In this document: positions 16,798 to 25,236 of the stretch, one piece after another
Layout: the number at the start of each line of letters is the position of its first letter
How positions within the stretch are numbered: the stretch's first letter is position 1
The notes under the pieces: generated by a model
Seen by the model: only the letters and a program-made list of their open reading frames with translations
What the model was told of the DNA's origin: nothing
Databases searched by the model: none
From: Flavobacterium sp. J49
GTDB lineage: Bacteria; Bacteroidota; Bacteroidia; Flavobacteriales; Flavobacteriaceae
NCBI RefSeq assembly: GCF_011742145.1
Contig: NZ_JAAQQU010000104.1
Location: forward strand, 391,938-455,937
DNA length: 64,000 nucleotides
Reading direction: 5' to 3'
Translations under genes and position numbers: made by a program

Positions 16798-17490
16798 ATG
16801 AAACTCAATGCCGAACAAGTCGAAAGACTTTATACTTTCACGCGCCAACATTATGTGGAATACTACGATTTGCAAACCGAATTGGTGGATCATTTGGCGA
16901 ATGCCATTGAAGAACAATGGGTAGAAAATCCAAAATTGTCTTTTGAGGAAGCCTTAAAAATTGAATTCAAAAAATTTGGGGTTTTTGGCTTTATGGAGGT
17001 CGTTGAAAAAAGGCAAGCGGCTTTAAATAAAAAGTACAACAAACTAGTTTTAAATGAATTGAAAACGTTTTTTTCAATTCCGAAAATCATAGGCACTTTA
17101 TCAGCAACTGGTATTGTTTTTTATTTGCTGAAATCCTTTCAAGAAGGCATTTTAATCATGCAGACTATTTTTCTTTTTCTTGTAGTACTTTATTTCGTTG
17201 GAATGACATTGCTTTGGAAAGCCAATAAACGAAGAAGTCAAAAAAGCGGTCGAAAATGGTTGTTCAAAGAGATTATTTTTGGTTACAGCGCTTCGGCAGG
17301 ATTGATTAATTTGCCGTTGCAGTTTTCTATTCATCTAAAAGCGGAAAATTATCCGGATTGGGTTTTGGCAATTTATACTTTGTTTATGATTGTCTTTGTA
17401 TTAACAGAATATATTGTCCTGGTTTTAATTCCGTCTAAAGCCGAAAAACATCTCAAAGAGACCTATCCTGAATATGAATTTGTGAAATAA
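16798..17490 (+). CDS. PadR-operon membrane protein 3 (paralogue)
   Basis: A 230-residue third paralogue. LNAEQVERLYTFTRQHY, LQTELVDHLANAIEEQW and LSFEEALKIEFKKFGV form the shared helical module. Hydrophobic segments follow near 100-118, 122-140, 160-180 and 190-215. It begins one base after paralogue 2 and ends 56 bases before a permease gene. The DH[LI]A core is the best-conserved feature of all three proteins. Whether the three form a hetero-oligomer or act separately cannot be judged from sequence. Confidence 0.8.
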   Translation: MKLNAEQVERLYTFTRQHYVEYYDLQTELVDHLANAIEEQWVENPKLSFEEALKIEFKKFGVFGFMEVVEKRQAALNKKYNKLVLNELKTFFSIPKIIGTLSATGIVFYLLKSFQEGILIMQTIFLFLVVLYFVGMTLLWKANKRRSQKSGRKWLFKEIIFGYSASAGLINLPLQFSIHLKAENYPDWVLAIYTLFMIVFVLTEYIVLVLIPSKAEKHLKETYPEYEFVK

Positions 17491-17546
17491 GTTGTAACAA
17501 TTTCCTACCTTTAGGAACTAATTCACCAAAACCTAAACCACCAATT

Positions 17547-19013
17547 ATGTTCAAACATTTCATTAAACTTGAATGGAAGTCTTTTCTTCGCTCGTCTTCC
17601 TTTGGGAGTAATTTGGCGCTGAAAATCATTATGGGTATTTTTGCGGCCTTCATTATTTTGGAGTTTTTAGCCCTTGGTATTTTTTCCTATGACATCATGG
17701 AAGAGTACAACCTAAAGCCATTGGAAACGGTAAACAAGTACCTCATTTATTATGTGTTAATTGATTTGATTATTCGGTATTTTTTACAAAAAATGCCGGT
17801 GACTAATATCAAACCATTGTTGCTTTTGCCTATAAAACGAAGCACCATTGTACATTTTTCACTAGGGAAAACGGCTATTTCTTTCTTCAATGTAATGCAC
17901 GCTTTTTTCTTTGTACCATTTACAGCGCGTTTACTATATGAAGGATTCGGCTTTAATGCTGTTTTGTGGCATTTGGGTATAGTTGCTTTGATTTATTCCA
18001 ATAATTATATCAATGTTTTTGTCAATAATAAAAATTCGGTTTTTTATGGTGTATTGGCCGTTTTGATTGGGTTAATAGCGTTACAATATTATAATATTTT
18101 TGATTTAACAGCTTATTCGACTCAGTTTTTTCAAGGAATGTATACCACCAATTATTTGTTTGTGGTTCCAATGATTCTAGTTGCATTGGTTTATTACTTT
18201 TCATTTAACTATTTCAAAAGCCGATTAAACCTTGATGATGGATTGGCCAAGAGAAGCGATGTCGCTACAACTGAAAATTTCGCGTGGTTAGACCAATTCG
18301 GTACTTTGGGAACATTTCTAAAAAATGATATTCGATTATTAAAAAGAAACAAGCGTTCCAAAACAACAGTTATCATGAGTGTAGTATTCATTTTTTACGG
18401 CCTATTATTTTTCACACAATCAATCGAAGCATACGATAATCCCGCGATGAAAGTTTTTGCCGGAATCTTTGTTTCAGGTGGATTTTTATTTGTTTTTGGA
18501 CAGTTTGTTCCAAGTTGGGATAGTGCCTATTACCAATTGATGATGAGTCAAAATATACAATACCGTGAATATATCAGTGCAAAATGGTGGTTGATGGTTA
18601 TTGCCACTGTAATCACAACCATTTTAGCGTCTTTTTATTTATATTTCGGACTGCATACGTATCTGATTATTGTTGTAGCTGCAATTTTTAATATTGGTGT
18701 CAACTCCCATCTAGTAATGCTTGGCGGTGCTTTTGTAAAAACACCAATTGATTTAACAACTTCCAAACAAGCGTTTGGCGATAAACAAGCTTTTAATGTG
18801 AAAACGATGCTAATTGCCATTCCGAAAATGCTTTTACCAATGGGATTGTATGCCTTAGGATATTATTTATTTTCTCCAAATGTTGGCTTAATATTCGTAG
18901 CTGTTGCAGGTGTTTTAGGCTTTGCTTTCAGAAATTATGTGTTTGATAAAATCGAAAGAATTTACAAAACTGAAAAGTACGAAACCATTGCCGCATATAA
19001 GCAAAAAAACTAA
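17547..19013 (+). CDS. ABC transporter permease-like membrane protein (DUF5687-like)
   Basis: A 488-residue protein with roughly ten to twelve hydrophobic helices, a cytoplasmic N-terminal stretch (MFKHFIKLEWKSFLRSSS) typical of ABC-2-type permeases, and a polar loop near residues 215-265. I recognise it as the DUF5687 type found beside ATPases in Bacteroidota. It ends 32 bases before an ABC ATPase and presumably forms the membrane part of that exporter. The substrate is unknown; regulation by PadR points to a stress or drug export role, which is inference. Confidence 0.82.
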   Translation: MFKHFIKLEWKSFLRSSSFGSNLALKIIMGIFAAFIILEFLALGIFSYDIMEEYNLKPLETVNKYLIYYVLIDLIIRYFLQKMPVTNIKPLLLLPIKRSTIVHFSLGKTAISFFNVMHAFFFVPFTARLLYEGFGFNAVLWHLGIVALIYSNNYINVFVNNKNSVFYGVLAVLIGLIALQYYNIFDLTAYSTQFFQGMYTTNYLFVVPMILVALVYYFSFNYFKSRLNLDDGLAKRSDVATTENFAWLDQFGTLGTFLKNDIRLLKRNKRSKTTVIMSVVFIFYGLLFFTQSIEAYDNPAMKVFAGIFVSGGFLFVFGQFVPSWDSAYYQLMMSQNIQYREYISAKWWLMVIATVITTILASFYLYFGLHTYLIIVVAAIFNIGVNSHLVMLGGAFVKTPIDLTTSKQAFGDKQAFNVKTMLIAIPKMLLPMGLYALGYYLFSPNVGLIFVAVAGVLGFAFRNYVFDKIERIYKTEKYETIAAYKQKN

Positions 19014-19045
19014 TTCCCATTCACTAATTCCTAATAACACAAAAA

Positions 19046-19744
19046 ATGATACAAGTTCACAATCTTTCAAAAACATATGGCAACGGAGTAAGAGTTTTAA
19101 ATATTGACAGTCTTGAAATTCCCAACGGGCAAAGCTTTGGTTTGGTGGGGAATAATGGTGCCGGAAAAACTACTTTTTTCAGTTTGTTGCTCGATTTGAT
19201 TCAACCTTCTACCGGATTTATTTTAAACAGCGGGATACAGGTAAATACCAGCGAAGCTTGGAAACCCTTGACGGCAGCATTCATAGACGAAAGTTTTTTG
19301 ATAGGTTATCTTACCGCTGAAGAGTACTTTTATTTTATAGGGGATTTGCGCGGACAAAACAAAGCCGATGTGGATGCTTTGCTCAAAAAACATGAAGAAT
19401 TTTTTAACGGAGAGATTCTGAACAGCCGAAAATATCTCAGAGATTTGTCTAAAGGGAACATGAAAAAAGTAGGCATTATAGCCACTTTAATCGGGAATCC
19501 TCAAGTGATTATTTTGGATGAACCTTTTGCCAATTTAGACCCGACCACCGTCAATCGATTGAAGAAAATCATCAAAGAATTGGCCGATGACCCTAACATT
19601 ACCGTGTTGGTTTCCAGTCACGATTTGGTGCATACTGTTGAGGTTTGTGACCGAATTGTAGCCCTACATTTAGGCGAAGTCGTTAAAGATATTCAAACCT
19701 CGCCCGAAACTTTGAAAGAGCTTGAAGCATTTTTTGCAGTCTAA
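19046..19744 (+). CDS. ABC transporter ATP-binding protein
   Basis: A 232-residue nucleotide-binding subunit. Walker A is GNNGAGKTT (~35-43), the signature region is an atypical LSKGNMKK instead of LSGGQ, Walker B is VIILDEPFANLDP, and the switch His is in SSHDL. It is expected to energise the membrane protein encoded just upstream. The signature variation is common in ABC-2-type exporters. It is the last gene of the PadR-led operon, followed by a 14-bp inverted repeat and the sprE gene. Confidence 0.95.
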   Translation: MIQVHNLSKTYGNGVRVLNIDSLEIPNGQSFGLVGNNGAGKTTFFSLLLDLIQPSTGFILNSGIQVNTSEAWKPLTAAFIDESFLIGYLTAEEYFYFIGDLRGQNKADVDALLKKHEEFFNGEILNSRKYLRDLSKGNMKKVGIIATLIGNPQVIILDEPFANLDPTTVNRLKKIIKELADDPNITVLVSSHDLVHTVEVCDRIVALHLGEVVKDIQTSPETLKELEAFFAV

Positions 19745-19763
19745 TTTTTTGCCATATCAAAAA

Positions 19764-19830
19764 GAAACGTATTTTTACCAGTTAGTTATACTATTTATGA
19801 CTTTTTCACGTTATTATAAAAATACGTTTC
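19764..19830 (+). promoter_or_regulatory. Long inverted repeat just before the sprE start
   Basis: GAAACGTATTTTTA (19764-19777) is a perfect 14-base inverted repeat of TAAAAATACGTTTC (19817-19830). The loop is 39 bases, and the second arm ends 3 bases before the TTG start of sprE. It could act as a terminator for the ABC operon or fold over the sprE translation start. No U-run follows, so a classical terminator is less likely. Confidence 0.5.
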
Positions 19831-19833
19831 GTT

Positions 19834-22647
19834 TTGAAAACCACTACTGCTAAATATTTTATTTTCACCGGATTACTGCTTTTTTTGATAGCCTGTTCTA
19901 CCAAGAAAAACACTTTTATTTCCAGGAATTCCCACGCACTCAGTACCGAATATAACATTCTTTACAACGGTCAATTGGCTTTAGACAAAGGCATTGAAGA
20001 TGTGAAGTTGCAAAACAAAGACAACTTTTGGGAATTGTTGCCCATAGAAAGGATGCAAGTCACCGAAGACAGAATGTTGCCCGGAGACAATAGAAACGCC
20101 AATTTTGAAAGAGCAGAAACCAAAGCCACCAAAGCGATTCAAAAACATTCCATGAACATTCAGGGTTCGGAGAAAAACCCACAAATGGACGAAGCGCATT
20201 TACTTTTGGGGAAATCAAGATACTACGAGCAAAGATTTGTACCGGCATTGGAAGCCTTTAATTATGTGCTTTACAAATACCCGAAAAGCGACAAAATCTA
20301 CGAAGTAAAAATTTGGCGTGAAAAAACCAATATGCGTTTGGAAAACGATGCGATTGCGGTTAACAATCTGACCAAACTTTTAAAAGAAATCAAATTCAAA
20401 GACCAAATTTATGCCGATGCCAATGCGGCTTTGGCACAAGCGTTTTTAAATCTTGAAGAAAAAGACAGCGCGGTGGCCAAAATCAAATTGGCTACAGAAT
20501 TCACCAAATCCAACGAAGAGAAAGCAAGATACCGATTTATATTGGCACAACTCTATGAAGGAATGGGCTACAAAGATAGTGCTTATGCCAAATACCAAGA
20601 GGTCATCGACATGAACAGAAAGTCCTCTCGGCAGTACATCATTCAGGCTCATGCCAAACAAGCCGGCCAGTTTGATTACGAAAAAGGAGATTCGATTTCA
20701 TTTTTGAAAAAATTCAATGATTTAATCGAAGACAGAGAAAACCGTCCTTTCTTAGACGTTTTGCACCACCAAGTGGCTTTGTTTTATGATAAAAACAAAA
20801 ATTTTACCCAAGCCAAAAAGCAGTACAATCTTTCGCTGAAAAAGAAAACACAAGACACTTACTTGACAGCTTCCAATTATAGAAATCTGGCAGATATTTA
20901 TTTTAATTCGGCCAAATATGTAACCGCAGGAAAATATTTTGACAGTACGTTGGTTCAGTTAAAACCCAGAACACGCGAGTTCAATTCGATTAAAAAGAAA
21001 AGAGAAAACCTTGAAGACGTAATCAAGTATGAAGGAATTGCACAGAGAAACGACAGTATTATTTCGCTGTATGCGATGTCAGGATCTGAGCGAACAGCCT
21101 ATTTTGAAAAGCACATCGAGAAACTGAAAAAAGACGAAGCAGCCGCCCAAAAATTAGCCGAGAAAGAAGCTCAAATTAAAGAAAATAAAGCCAGAAACGA
21201 AGGAAGAATTGATTCGAATGACACGCCGAAAAAAGGAACCGGCATTCAACCATCTGCAACCAACTCAAATGGTTCGGGTAAAGAAAGCACTTTTTATTTC
21301 TACAACCCAACAACTGTAGCTTATGGGCAAAAAGAGTTTCAAAAAATTTGGGGCAAAAGAACACTTCAAGACAATTGGAGATTAGAATCCGGTTCAGGGA
21401 AAAACAACGAAAAAGAGGATGTAGCCGAATCGGATAAAGAAACCGAGAATGACTCAAAAGAAGAAGTAGTTGAAGAACGATTCACGCCTGATTTTTATAT
21501 CAAACAATTGCCTACAAGCCAAACATTGATTGACAGTTTGAGCAAAGAAAGAAACTTTGCTTACTATCAATTGGGCGTTATTTACAAAGAGAAATTCAAA
21601 GAATACCAATTGGCCGCCAACAAATTGGAGCAGTTGTTAAAAAATAGTCCGGAAGAAAGATTGGTTTTGCCGTCGATGTACAATTTGTACAAGATTTATG
21701 AAATCATAGACAAAAACAAAGCAGATGGCATGAAGGCCAGAATTATTTCGTTGTATCCAAATTCGAGATATGCACAGATATTAAGTAATCCGAATAATGA
21801 GTTTGCCGAATCGGAAGACTCTCCTAAAACGGTTTATGAAACCCTTTACAAGCAGTACTTGTCCGGAGATTACAAAGTGGTTTTAGCAGCGACTTCAGCA
21901 GCTATTGACCGTTTTACCGGAGATGAGATTGTTCCGAAGTTTGAGTTGTTGAAGGCCAATATTGTTGGAAAATTAGCCGGTTTAGAAGAATACAGCAAAG
22001 CATTAAATTTTGTAGCACTCAACTACCCAAATAGCGAAGAAGGGAAGAGAGCCGAAAAAATGTTGTCCGTTGATTTGCCAAAACTAAATGCTTTACAATT
22101 GTCAAGCCTTGATTCTAAAAACTGGAAAATCCTTTATAGAACCAAAGACTTTGAAGATAAAGACACCAAAGTTCTAAGAGAGAAAATTGGCAAATTCATC
22201 AAAGACAGAAGCTTAGACAGGTTGAGCATTTCTCTTGATATTTACACCATGACCGATAATTTTGTAGTGATTCACGGTTTGAATTCAAATGATTTGGCGG
22301 TTGGAATCACTTCAATTTTAAAGGACTATAAAGATTATAAAATTCAAGATACACCAATTATTATCTCTACGGAGAACTATACGATTGTTCAAATCAAAAA
22401 GAATCTAGACGAATTTTTGGCCGGAAATTTAACCGATAAACCAACGCAACCCAATTGGGACGGAACCATAGAAAAACCGGTAGTGCAACAAGAAAAGCCG
22501 GAACCAAAACAGGAACAGCCCAGAAAAGAAGCGCAAAGTCCCAATAATCTTCAACCCATTAAATCAGCTAATAATCCGGAAGGGAATGATGGACCAATAG
22601 GGTTGCCGCCATCGCCTCAATCACAGAAGTCAGGGAAAAAAGGATAA
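19834..22647 (+). CDS. sprE: SprE/PorW-like gliding motility and type IX secretion lipoprotein
   Basis: A 937-residue lipoprotein. Residues 1-21 are a type II signal peptide ending in the lipobox LIAC (Cys21). A long series of TPR-like helical repeats follows (clear around 115-390 and again 575-760). A lysine/glutamate-rich region lies at ~425-560 and a proline/glutamine-rich tail from ~865. This matches SprE of Flavobacterium johnsoniae (PorW of Porphyromonas), which is needed for type IX secretion and gliding; the reported F. johnsoniae protein is somewhat shorter. The start is TTG at 19834; the nearby ATG at 19797 is out of frame. Bactofilin and ATP synthase genes follow directly. Confidence 0.88.
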   Translation: MKTTTAKYFIFTGLLLFLIACSTKKNTFISRNSHALSTEYNILYNGQLALDKGIEDVKLQNKDNFWELLPIERMQVTEDRMLPGDNRNANFERAETKATKAIQKHSMNIQGSEKNPQMDEAHLLLGKSRYYEQRFVPALEAFNYVLYKYPKSDKIYEVKIWREKTNMRLENDAIAVNNLTKLLKEIKFKDQIYADANAALAQAFLNLEEKDSAVAKIKLATEFTKSNEEKARYRFILAQLYEGMGYKDSAYAKYQEVIDMNRKSSRQYIIQAHAKQAGQFDYEKGDSISFLKKFNDLIEDRENRPFLDVLHHQVALFYDKNKNFTQAKKQYNLSLKKKTQDTYLTASNYRNLADIYFNSAKYVTAGKYFDSTLVQLKPRTREFNSIKKKRENLEDVIKYEGIAQRNDSIISLYAMSGSERTAYFEKHIEKLKKDEAAAQKLAEKEAQIKENKARNEGRIDSNDTPKKGTGIQPSATNSNGSGKESTFYFYNPTTVAYGQKEFQKIWGKRTLQDNWRLESGSGKNNEKEDVAESDKETENDSKEEVVEERFTPDFYIKQLPTSQTLIDSLSKERNFAYYQLGVIYKEKFKEYQLAANKLEQLLKNSPEERLVLPSMYNLYKIYEIIDKNKADGMKARIISLYPNSRYAQILSNPNNEFAESEDSPKTVYETLYKQYLSGDYKVVLAATSAAIDRFTGDEIVPKFELLKANIVGKLAGLEEYSKALNFVALNYPNSEEGKRAEKMLSVDLPKLNALQLSSLDSKNWKILYRTKDFEDKDTKVLREKIGKFIKDRSLDRLSISLDIYTMTDNFVVIHGLNSNDLAVGITSILKDYKDYKIQDTPIIISTENYTIVQIKKNLDEFLAGNLTDKPTQPNWDGTIEKPVVQQEKPEPKQEQPRKEAQSPNNLQPIKSANNPEGNDGPIGLPPSPQSQKSGKKG

Positions 22648-22651
22648 TAAT

Positions 22652-23056
22652 ATGTTTGAAAAAAGTCAAAAATCATATACCGATCTTTTAGGGAAAACCA
22701 ACAGAATTGTGGAAGGAACTACTATTACCGGCGACATCATTTCTCCCGCAGATTTCCGTTTGGACGGACACTTGATTGGTAACTTTCAGTCGAAAGGGAA
22801 AATTGTTATTGGTCCGGCCGGAAGTGTTAAAGGCGATATCATTTGTAAAAATGCCGATATCGAAGGCACTTTTGAAGGTAAAATACAAGTACAGGAAATC
22901 CTCAATGTAAAATCAAAATCCCACATTACAGGAGAAGTAATTTGTGGCAAACTCGCTGTTGAACCCGGCGCCGAATTCAGCGCTACCTGCGTAATGAAGC
23001 CCAACGTGAAAAACCTTCCCAACAATGGACAATCCTCAGAAGAAAAAAGCGCGTAA
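22652..23056 (+). CDS. Bactofilin (polymer-forming cytoskeletal protein)
   Basis: A 134-residue protein with the bactofilin core: short beta repeats rich in hydrophobic-Gly patterns (TTITGDIISPADFRLDG, HLIGNFQSKGKIVIG, VKGDIICKNADIEG, EGKIQVQEIL, HITGEVICGKLAVEPG) that form a right-handed beta-helix and assemble into filaments without nucleotide. The disordered N- and C-tails are normal for the family. It starts 4 bases after sprE and overlaps the following atpZ/I-like gene by 32 bases, so these genes are probably co-transcribed. The cell-biological role in this organism is unknown. Confidence 0.92.
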   Translation: MFEKSQKSYTDLLGKTNRIVEGTTITGDIISPADFRLDGHLIGNFQSKGKIVIGPAGSVKGDIICKNADIEGTFEGKIQVQEILNVKSKSHITGEVICGKLAVEPGAEFSATCVMKPNVKNLPNNGQSSEEKSA

Positions 23057-23258
23057 CAAGTGGTTGGCACTCATCAACATACCCGTTCAAATGGGCGTCA
23101 TTGTTTTCTTGTTTGCTTATTTGGGTCGATGGCTTGACGAAAAATACAGTAATCCACACAACATTTATGTTAAAATTTCAACTTTAGTAGGTGTAGGGAT
23201 TGCTTTTTACAATCTCAACCGCCAGTTGAAAGAAATTAATAAATCAGACCATCAGTAA
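23025..23258 (+). CDS. AtpZ/AtpI-like ATP synthase assembly protein
   Basis: A 77-residue protein with two hydrophobic helices (about 16-33 and 47-63) and charged ends. This is the size and topology of AtpZ/AtpI proteins that assist c-ring assembly or ion uptake. It overlaps the bactofilin gene by 32 bases and lies just ahead of the F0 genes, as expected. A short G-x-x-L/V-D-E-K motif (GRWLDEKY) between the helices fits the AtpI/AtpZ pattern. Confidence 0.85.
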   Translation: MDNPQKKKARNKWLALINIPVQMGVIVFLFAYLGRWLDEKYSNPHNIYVKISTLVGVGIAFYNLNRQLKEINKSDHQ

Positions 23259-23259
23259 T

Positions 23260-23658
23260 ATGAATGTAGAGAAATTTAAATCCATTTTCACCATTTTAGT
23301 TTTAGGAATAATCGGTTTTGCAGTCCACAAAATCTTGTTTTATTTTTTGGTGCCCAAAATTTATGAAGAAGGTTTTATCTATTCCATTGAGCTGTTGTAT
23401 TTGTTCTTTTTCTTCTTTTCTTCGATGTTAATTTTGGCTTTGGATAAGGTTAAAGAAAAGAGCATTAACTCAGTAGGTTATACCTTTTTATTACTCACTA
23501 CTTTAAAAATGGGAATCGCGTTTGTTTTTTTGAAACCAATCTTGGCCGGAAACCTGCCCAAAACGCCAACCGAAAAAATGAGTTTTTTTATCATTTTTAT
23601 TTACTTTTTGGCAATAGAAACCTTTGTAACTATCAGAATTTTAAATAATAAACAATAA
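23260..23658 (+). CDS. Small four-helix membrane protein of the ATP synthase cluster (DUF6168-like)
   Basis: A 132-residue membrane protein with four hydrophobic helices (about 8-28, 40-62, 72-92, 107-127). It occupies the position between the AtpZ-like gene and atpB, where other bacteria carry atpI-type genes. I recall a DUF6168 label for such Flavobacterial proteins. It starts 1 base after the preceding gene. Its function is unknown but is probably connected to F0 assembly. Confidence 0.75.
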   Translation: MNVEKFKSIFTILVLGIIGFAVHKILFYFLVPKIYEEGFIYSIELLYLFFFFFSSMLILALDKVKEKSINSVGYTFLLLTTLKMGIAFVFLKPILAGNLPKTPTEKMSFFIIFIYFLAIETFVTIRILNNKQ

Positions 23659-23670
23659 AAGGGTTTTAAA

Positions 23671-23686
23671 TTGACAATTCTGTCAA
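23671..23686. repeat. Short palindrome upstream of atpB
   Basis: TTGACA-ATTC-TGTCAA is a perfect inverted repeat with six-base arms and a four-base loop, followed by an A-run. It lies 13 bases after the preceding stop codon and 41 bases before the candidate atpB -7 element. It could be an operator or a weak terminator. Confidence 0.35.
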
Positions 23687-23726
23687 AAAAAATAAAACAT
23701 ATACTTTTTAATATTAATTAATATTG

Positions 23727-23734
23727 TACTTTTG
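23727..23734 (+). promoter_or_regulatory. Candidate -7 element of the atpB-G operon
   Basis: TACTTTTG matches TAnnTTTG. A T-run at 23705-23709 sits at the expected -33 distance, with TTT instead of TTG. The transcript would start near 23738, about 37 bases before the atpB ATG. Confidence 0.5.
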
Positions 23735-23774
23735 CACCAAATTTGAGAAAATAAAATTTAGATAATTATCAGAT

Positions 23775-24929
23775 ATGGTGTTTTCAAAAAAACCACTCCG
23801 TTTTATCATCGCTACCTTAGTAGCTTTTTTACCATTAGTAAGTTCGGCAAACCCAACAGTTGATTCAACCCAAGTTTCAGCAGAAACTACTCATGTGGTT
23901 GAAGCTGCTCACGGCGAAAATACAGAGCCCAAAGATGTCAAAACCGAAATCAAAGAGTTCATCGATCATCACTTGAAAGACTCTTATGACTTTAATATTT
24001 TTGGTTACAAAGACGAAGCCGGGAAACAACACCACGTTGGATTTCCGCTACCGGTGATTTTGTTGGACAATGGTTTACAGGTTTTCTCTTCTTCCAAATT
24101 CCACAACGATAACGAAGTAGCTGAGGTTAACGGAACGTTCTACAAATTACACCACGGTAAAATCTACAAGGTAGACAGCGCTGAAGGCGAAGTAACTATG
24201 GATGAGCACCACCATGCTACCAATGAAAAGCCGCTTGATTTTTCTATTACCAAAAACGTTTTCATGATTTTTGTAGTAGCCTTAATCATGTTCTTATTGT
24301 TCAAAAGCTTGGCCAAATCATATGTTAAAAACGGAGGCATTGCTTCAGGAGTAGGTCGTATCTTCGAACCGATTGTTTTGTATGTGAGAGACGAAATCGC
24401 TATTCCAAACATCGGAGAGAAACACTACAAAAAATACATGAGTTATTTATTGACCATTTTCTTCTTTATCTGGTTCTTAAATATCTTCGGATTAACACCG
24501 CTGGGCATCAACGTAACCGGAAACATTGCTGTTACTGCTTGTTTGGCTTTAATCACTTACTTAATCACAACCTTTACCGCTAAAAAAGATTATTGGGGTC
24601 ACATTTTCTGGATGCCGGGCGTGCCTGTACCAATGAAATTCATTTTAGCGCCAATTGAATTATTGGGAACGATTATCAAACCATTCTCATTAATGATTCG
24701 TCTTTATGCGAACATTGTAGCGGGTCACATCGTATTGATGAGTTTGATTGGGTTGATGTTTGTTTTCAAAAACTGGATCGGAAGCAGCTTGTCTTTCTTC
24801 CTTTCGTTTGCGATTTCTTTAATTGAAATATTAGTTGCTTTGTTGCAAGCTTATATATTTACTATGTTGTCGGCCCTTTATTTTGGTTCGGCTGTAGAAG
24901 AGCATCACCACGATGAAGCTCACCATTAA
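23775..24929 (+). CDS. atpB: F0F1 ATP synthase subunit a
   Basis: A 384-residue proton-channel subunit, about 120 residues longer than the Escherichia coli form. Residues 1-25 look like a signal/anchor. Residues 26-160 are a polar, histidine-rich extension (for example HH in FIDHHLKD and EHHHA). The conserved membrane domain follows, with RLYANIVAGHIVL carrying the essential arginine and LLQAYIFTMLSALYFG in the last helix. The tail is again His/Glu-rich (EEHHHDEAHH). I recall N-terminal extensions in other Bacteroidota subunits. It opens the core F0 set and has its own -7 element. Confidence 0.96.
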   Translation: MVFSKKPLRFIIATLVAFLPLVSSANPTVDSTQVSAETTHVVEAAHGENTEPKDVKTEIKEFIDHHLKDSYDFNIFGYKDEAGKQHHVGFPLPVILLDNGLQVFSSSKFHNDNEVAEVNGTFYKLHHGKIYKVDSAEGEVTMDEHHHATNEKPLDFSITKNVFMIFVVALIMFLLFKSLAKSYVKNGGIASGVGRIFEPIVLYVRDEIAIPNIGEKHYKKYMSYLLTIFFFIWFLNIFGLTPLGINVTGNIAVTACLALITYLITTFTAKKDYWGHIFWMPGVPVPMKFILAPIELLGTIIKPFSLMIRLYANIVAGHIVLMSLIGLMFVFKNWIGSSLSFFLSFAISLIEILVALLQAYIFTMLSALYFGSAVEEHHHDEAHH

Positions 24930-24960
24930 TATTAATGTTTAATTTTTAATACATATTTTT

Positions 24961-25152
24961 ATGGAAATTCCTAAAATCATTGGAGCTGGATTAGTAGTAA
25001 TCGGAGCTGGTATCGGTATCGGAAGAATTGGTGGTTCTGCAATGGACGCTATTGCACGTCAACCGGAAGCTACTGGTAAAATCCAAACAGCTATGCTTAT
25101 TGCTGCTGCGCTTATTGAAGGTATCGGATTTGCTGCTTTATTCGCAGTATAA
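24961..25152 (+). CDS. atpE: F0F1 ATP synthase subunit c
   Basis: A 63-residue double-helix proteolipid. Helix 1 is glycine-rich (GAGLVVIGAGIGIGRIGG), the polar loop is ARQPEA, and the ion-binding residue is Glu53 in ALIEGIGF. Na+ synthases usually carry Gln in helix 1 and Ser/Thr after the Glu; neither is present, so proton coupling is expected. It is shorter than many c subunits but intact. A strong hairpin follows the stop codon before atpF. Confidence 0.95.
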   Translation: MEIPKIIGAGLVVIGAGIGIGRIGGSAMDAIARQPEATGKIQTAMLIAAALIEGIGFAALFAV

Positions 25153-25161
25153 TTCAAACAA

Positions 25162-25198
25162 AACAAAAAGCTGCAACGGTTGGTTGTAGCTTTTGTTT
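25162..25198 (+). terminator. Hairpin between atpE and atpF (attenuator or 3'-end stabiliser)
   Basis: Arms 25162-25177 and 25183-25198 pair through GCTGCAAC/GTTGTAGC (one G-U pair) and A/T-rich flanks, around a five-base loop. The arm ends in TTTTGTTT, so it resembles an intrinsic terminator inside the operon. Partial termination here would favour the c subunit, which is needed in many copies. Confidence 0.6.
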
Positions 25199-25236
25199 AA
25201 AAATTAAATTAAAAGACTATATAATTACTTTATAAT

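Noticed and set aside
19797..19833. ATG at 19797 as the start of sprE
   Set aside because: It is out of frame with sprE and reaches a stop after 18 codons; TTG at 19834 is in frame directly before the signal peptide.
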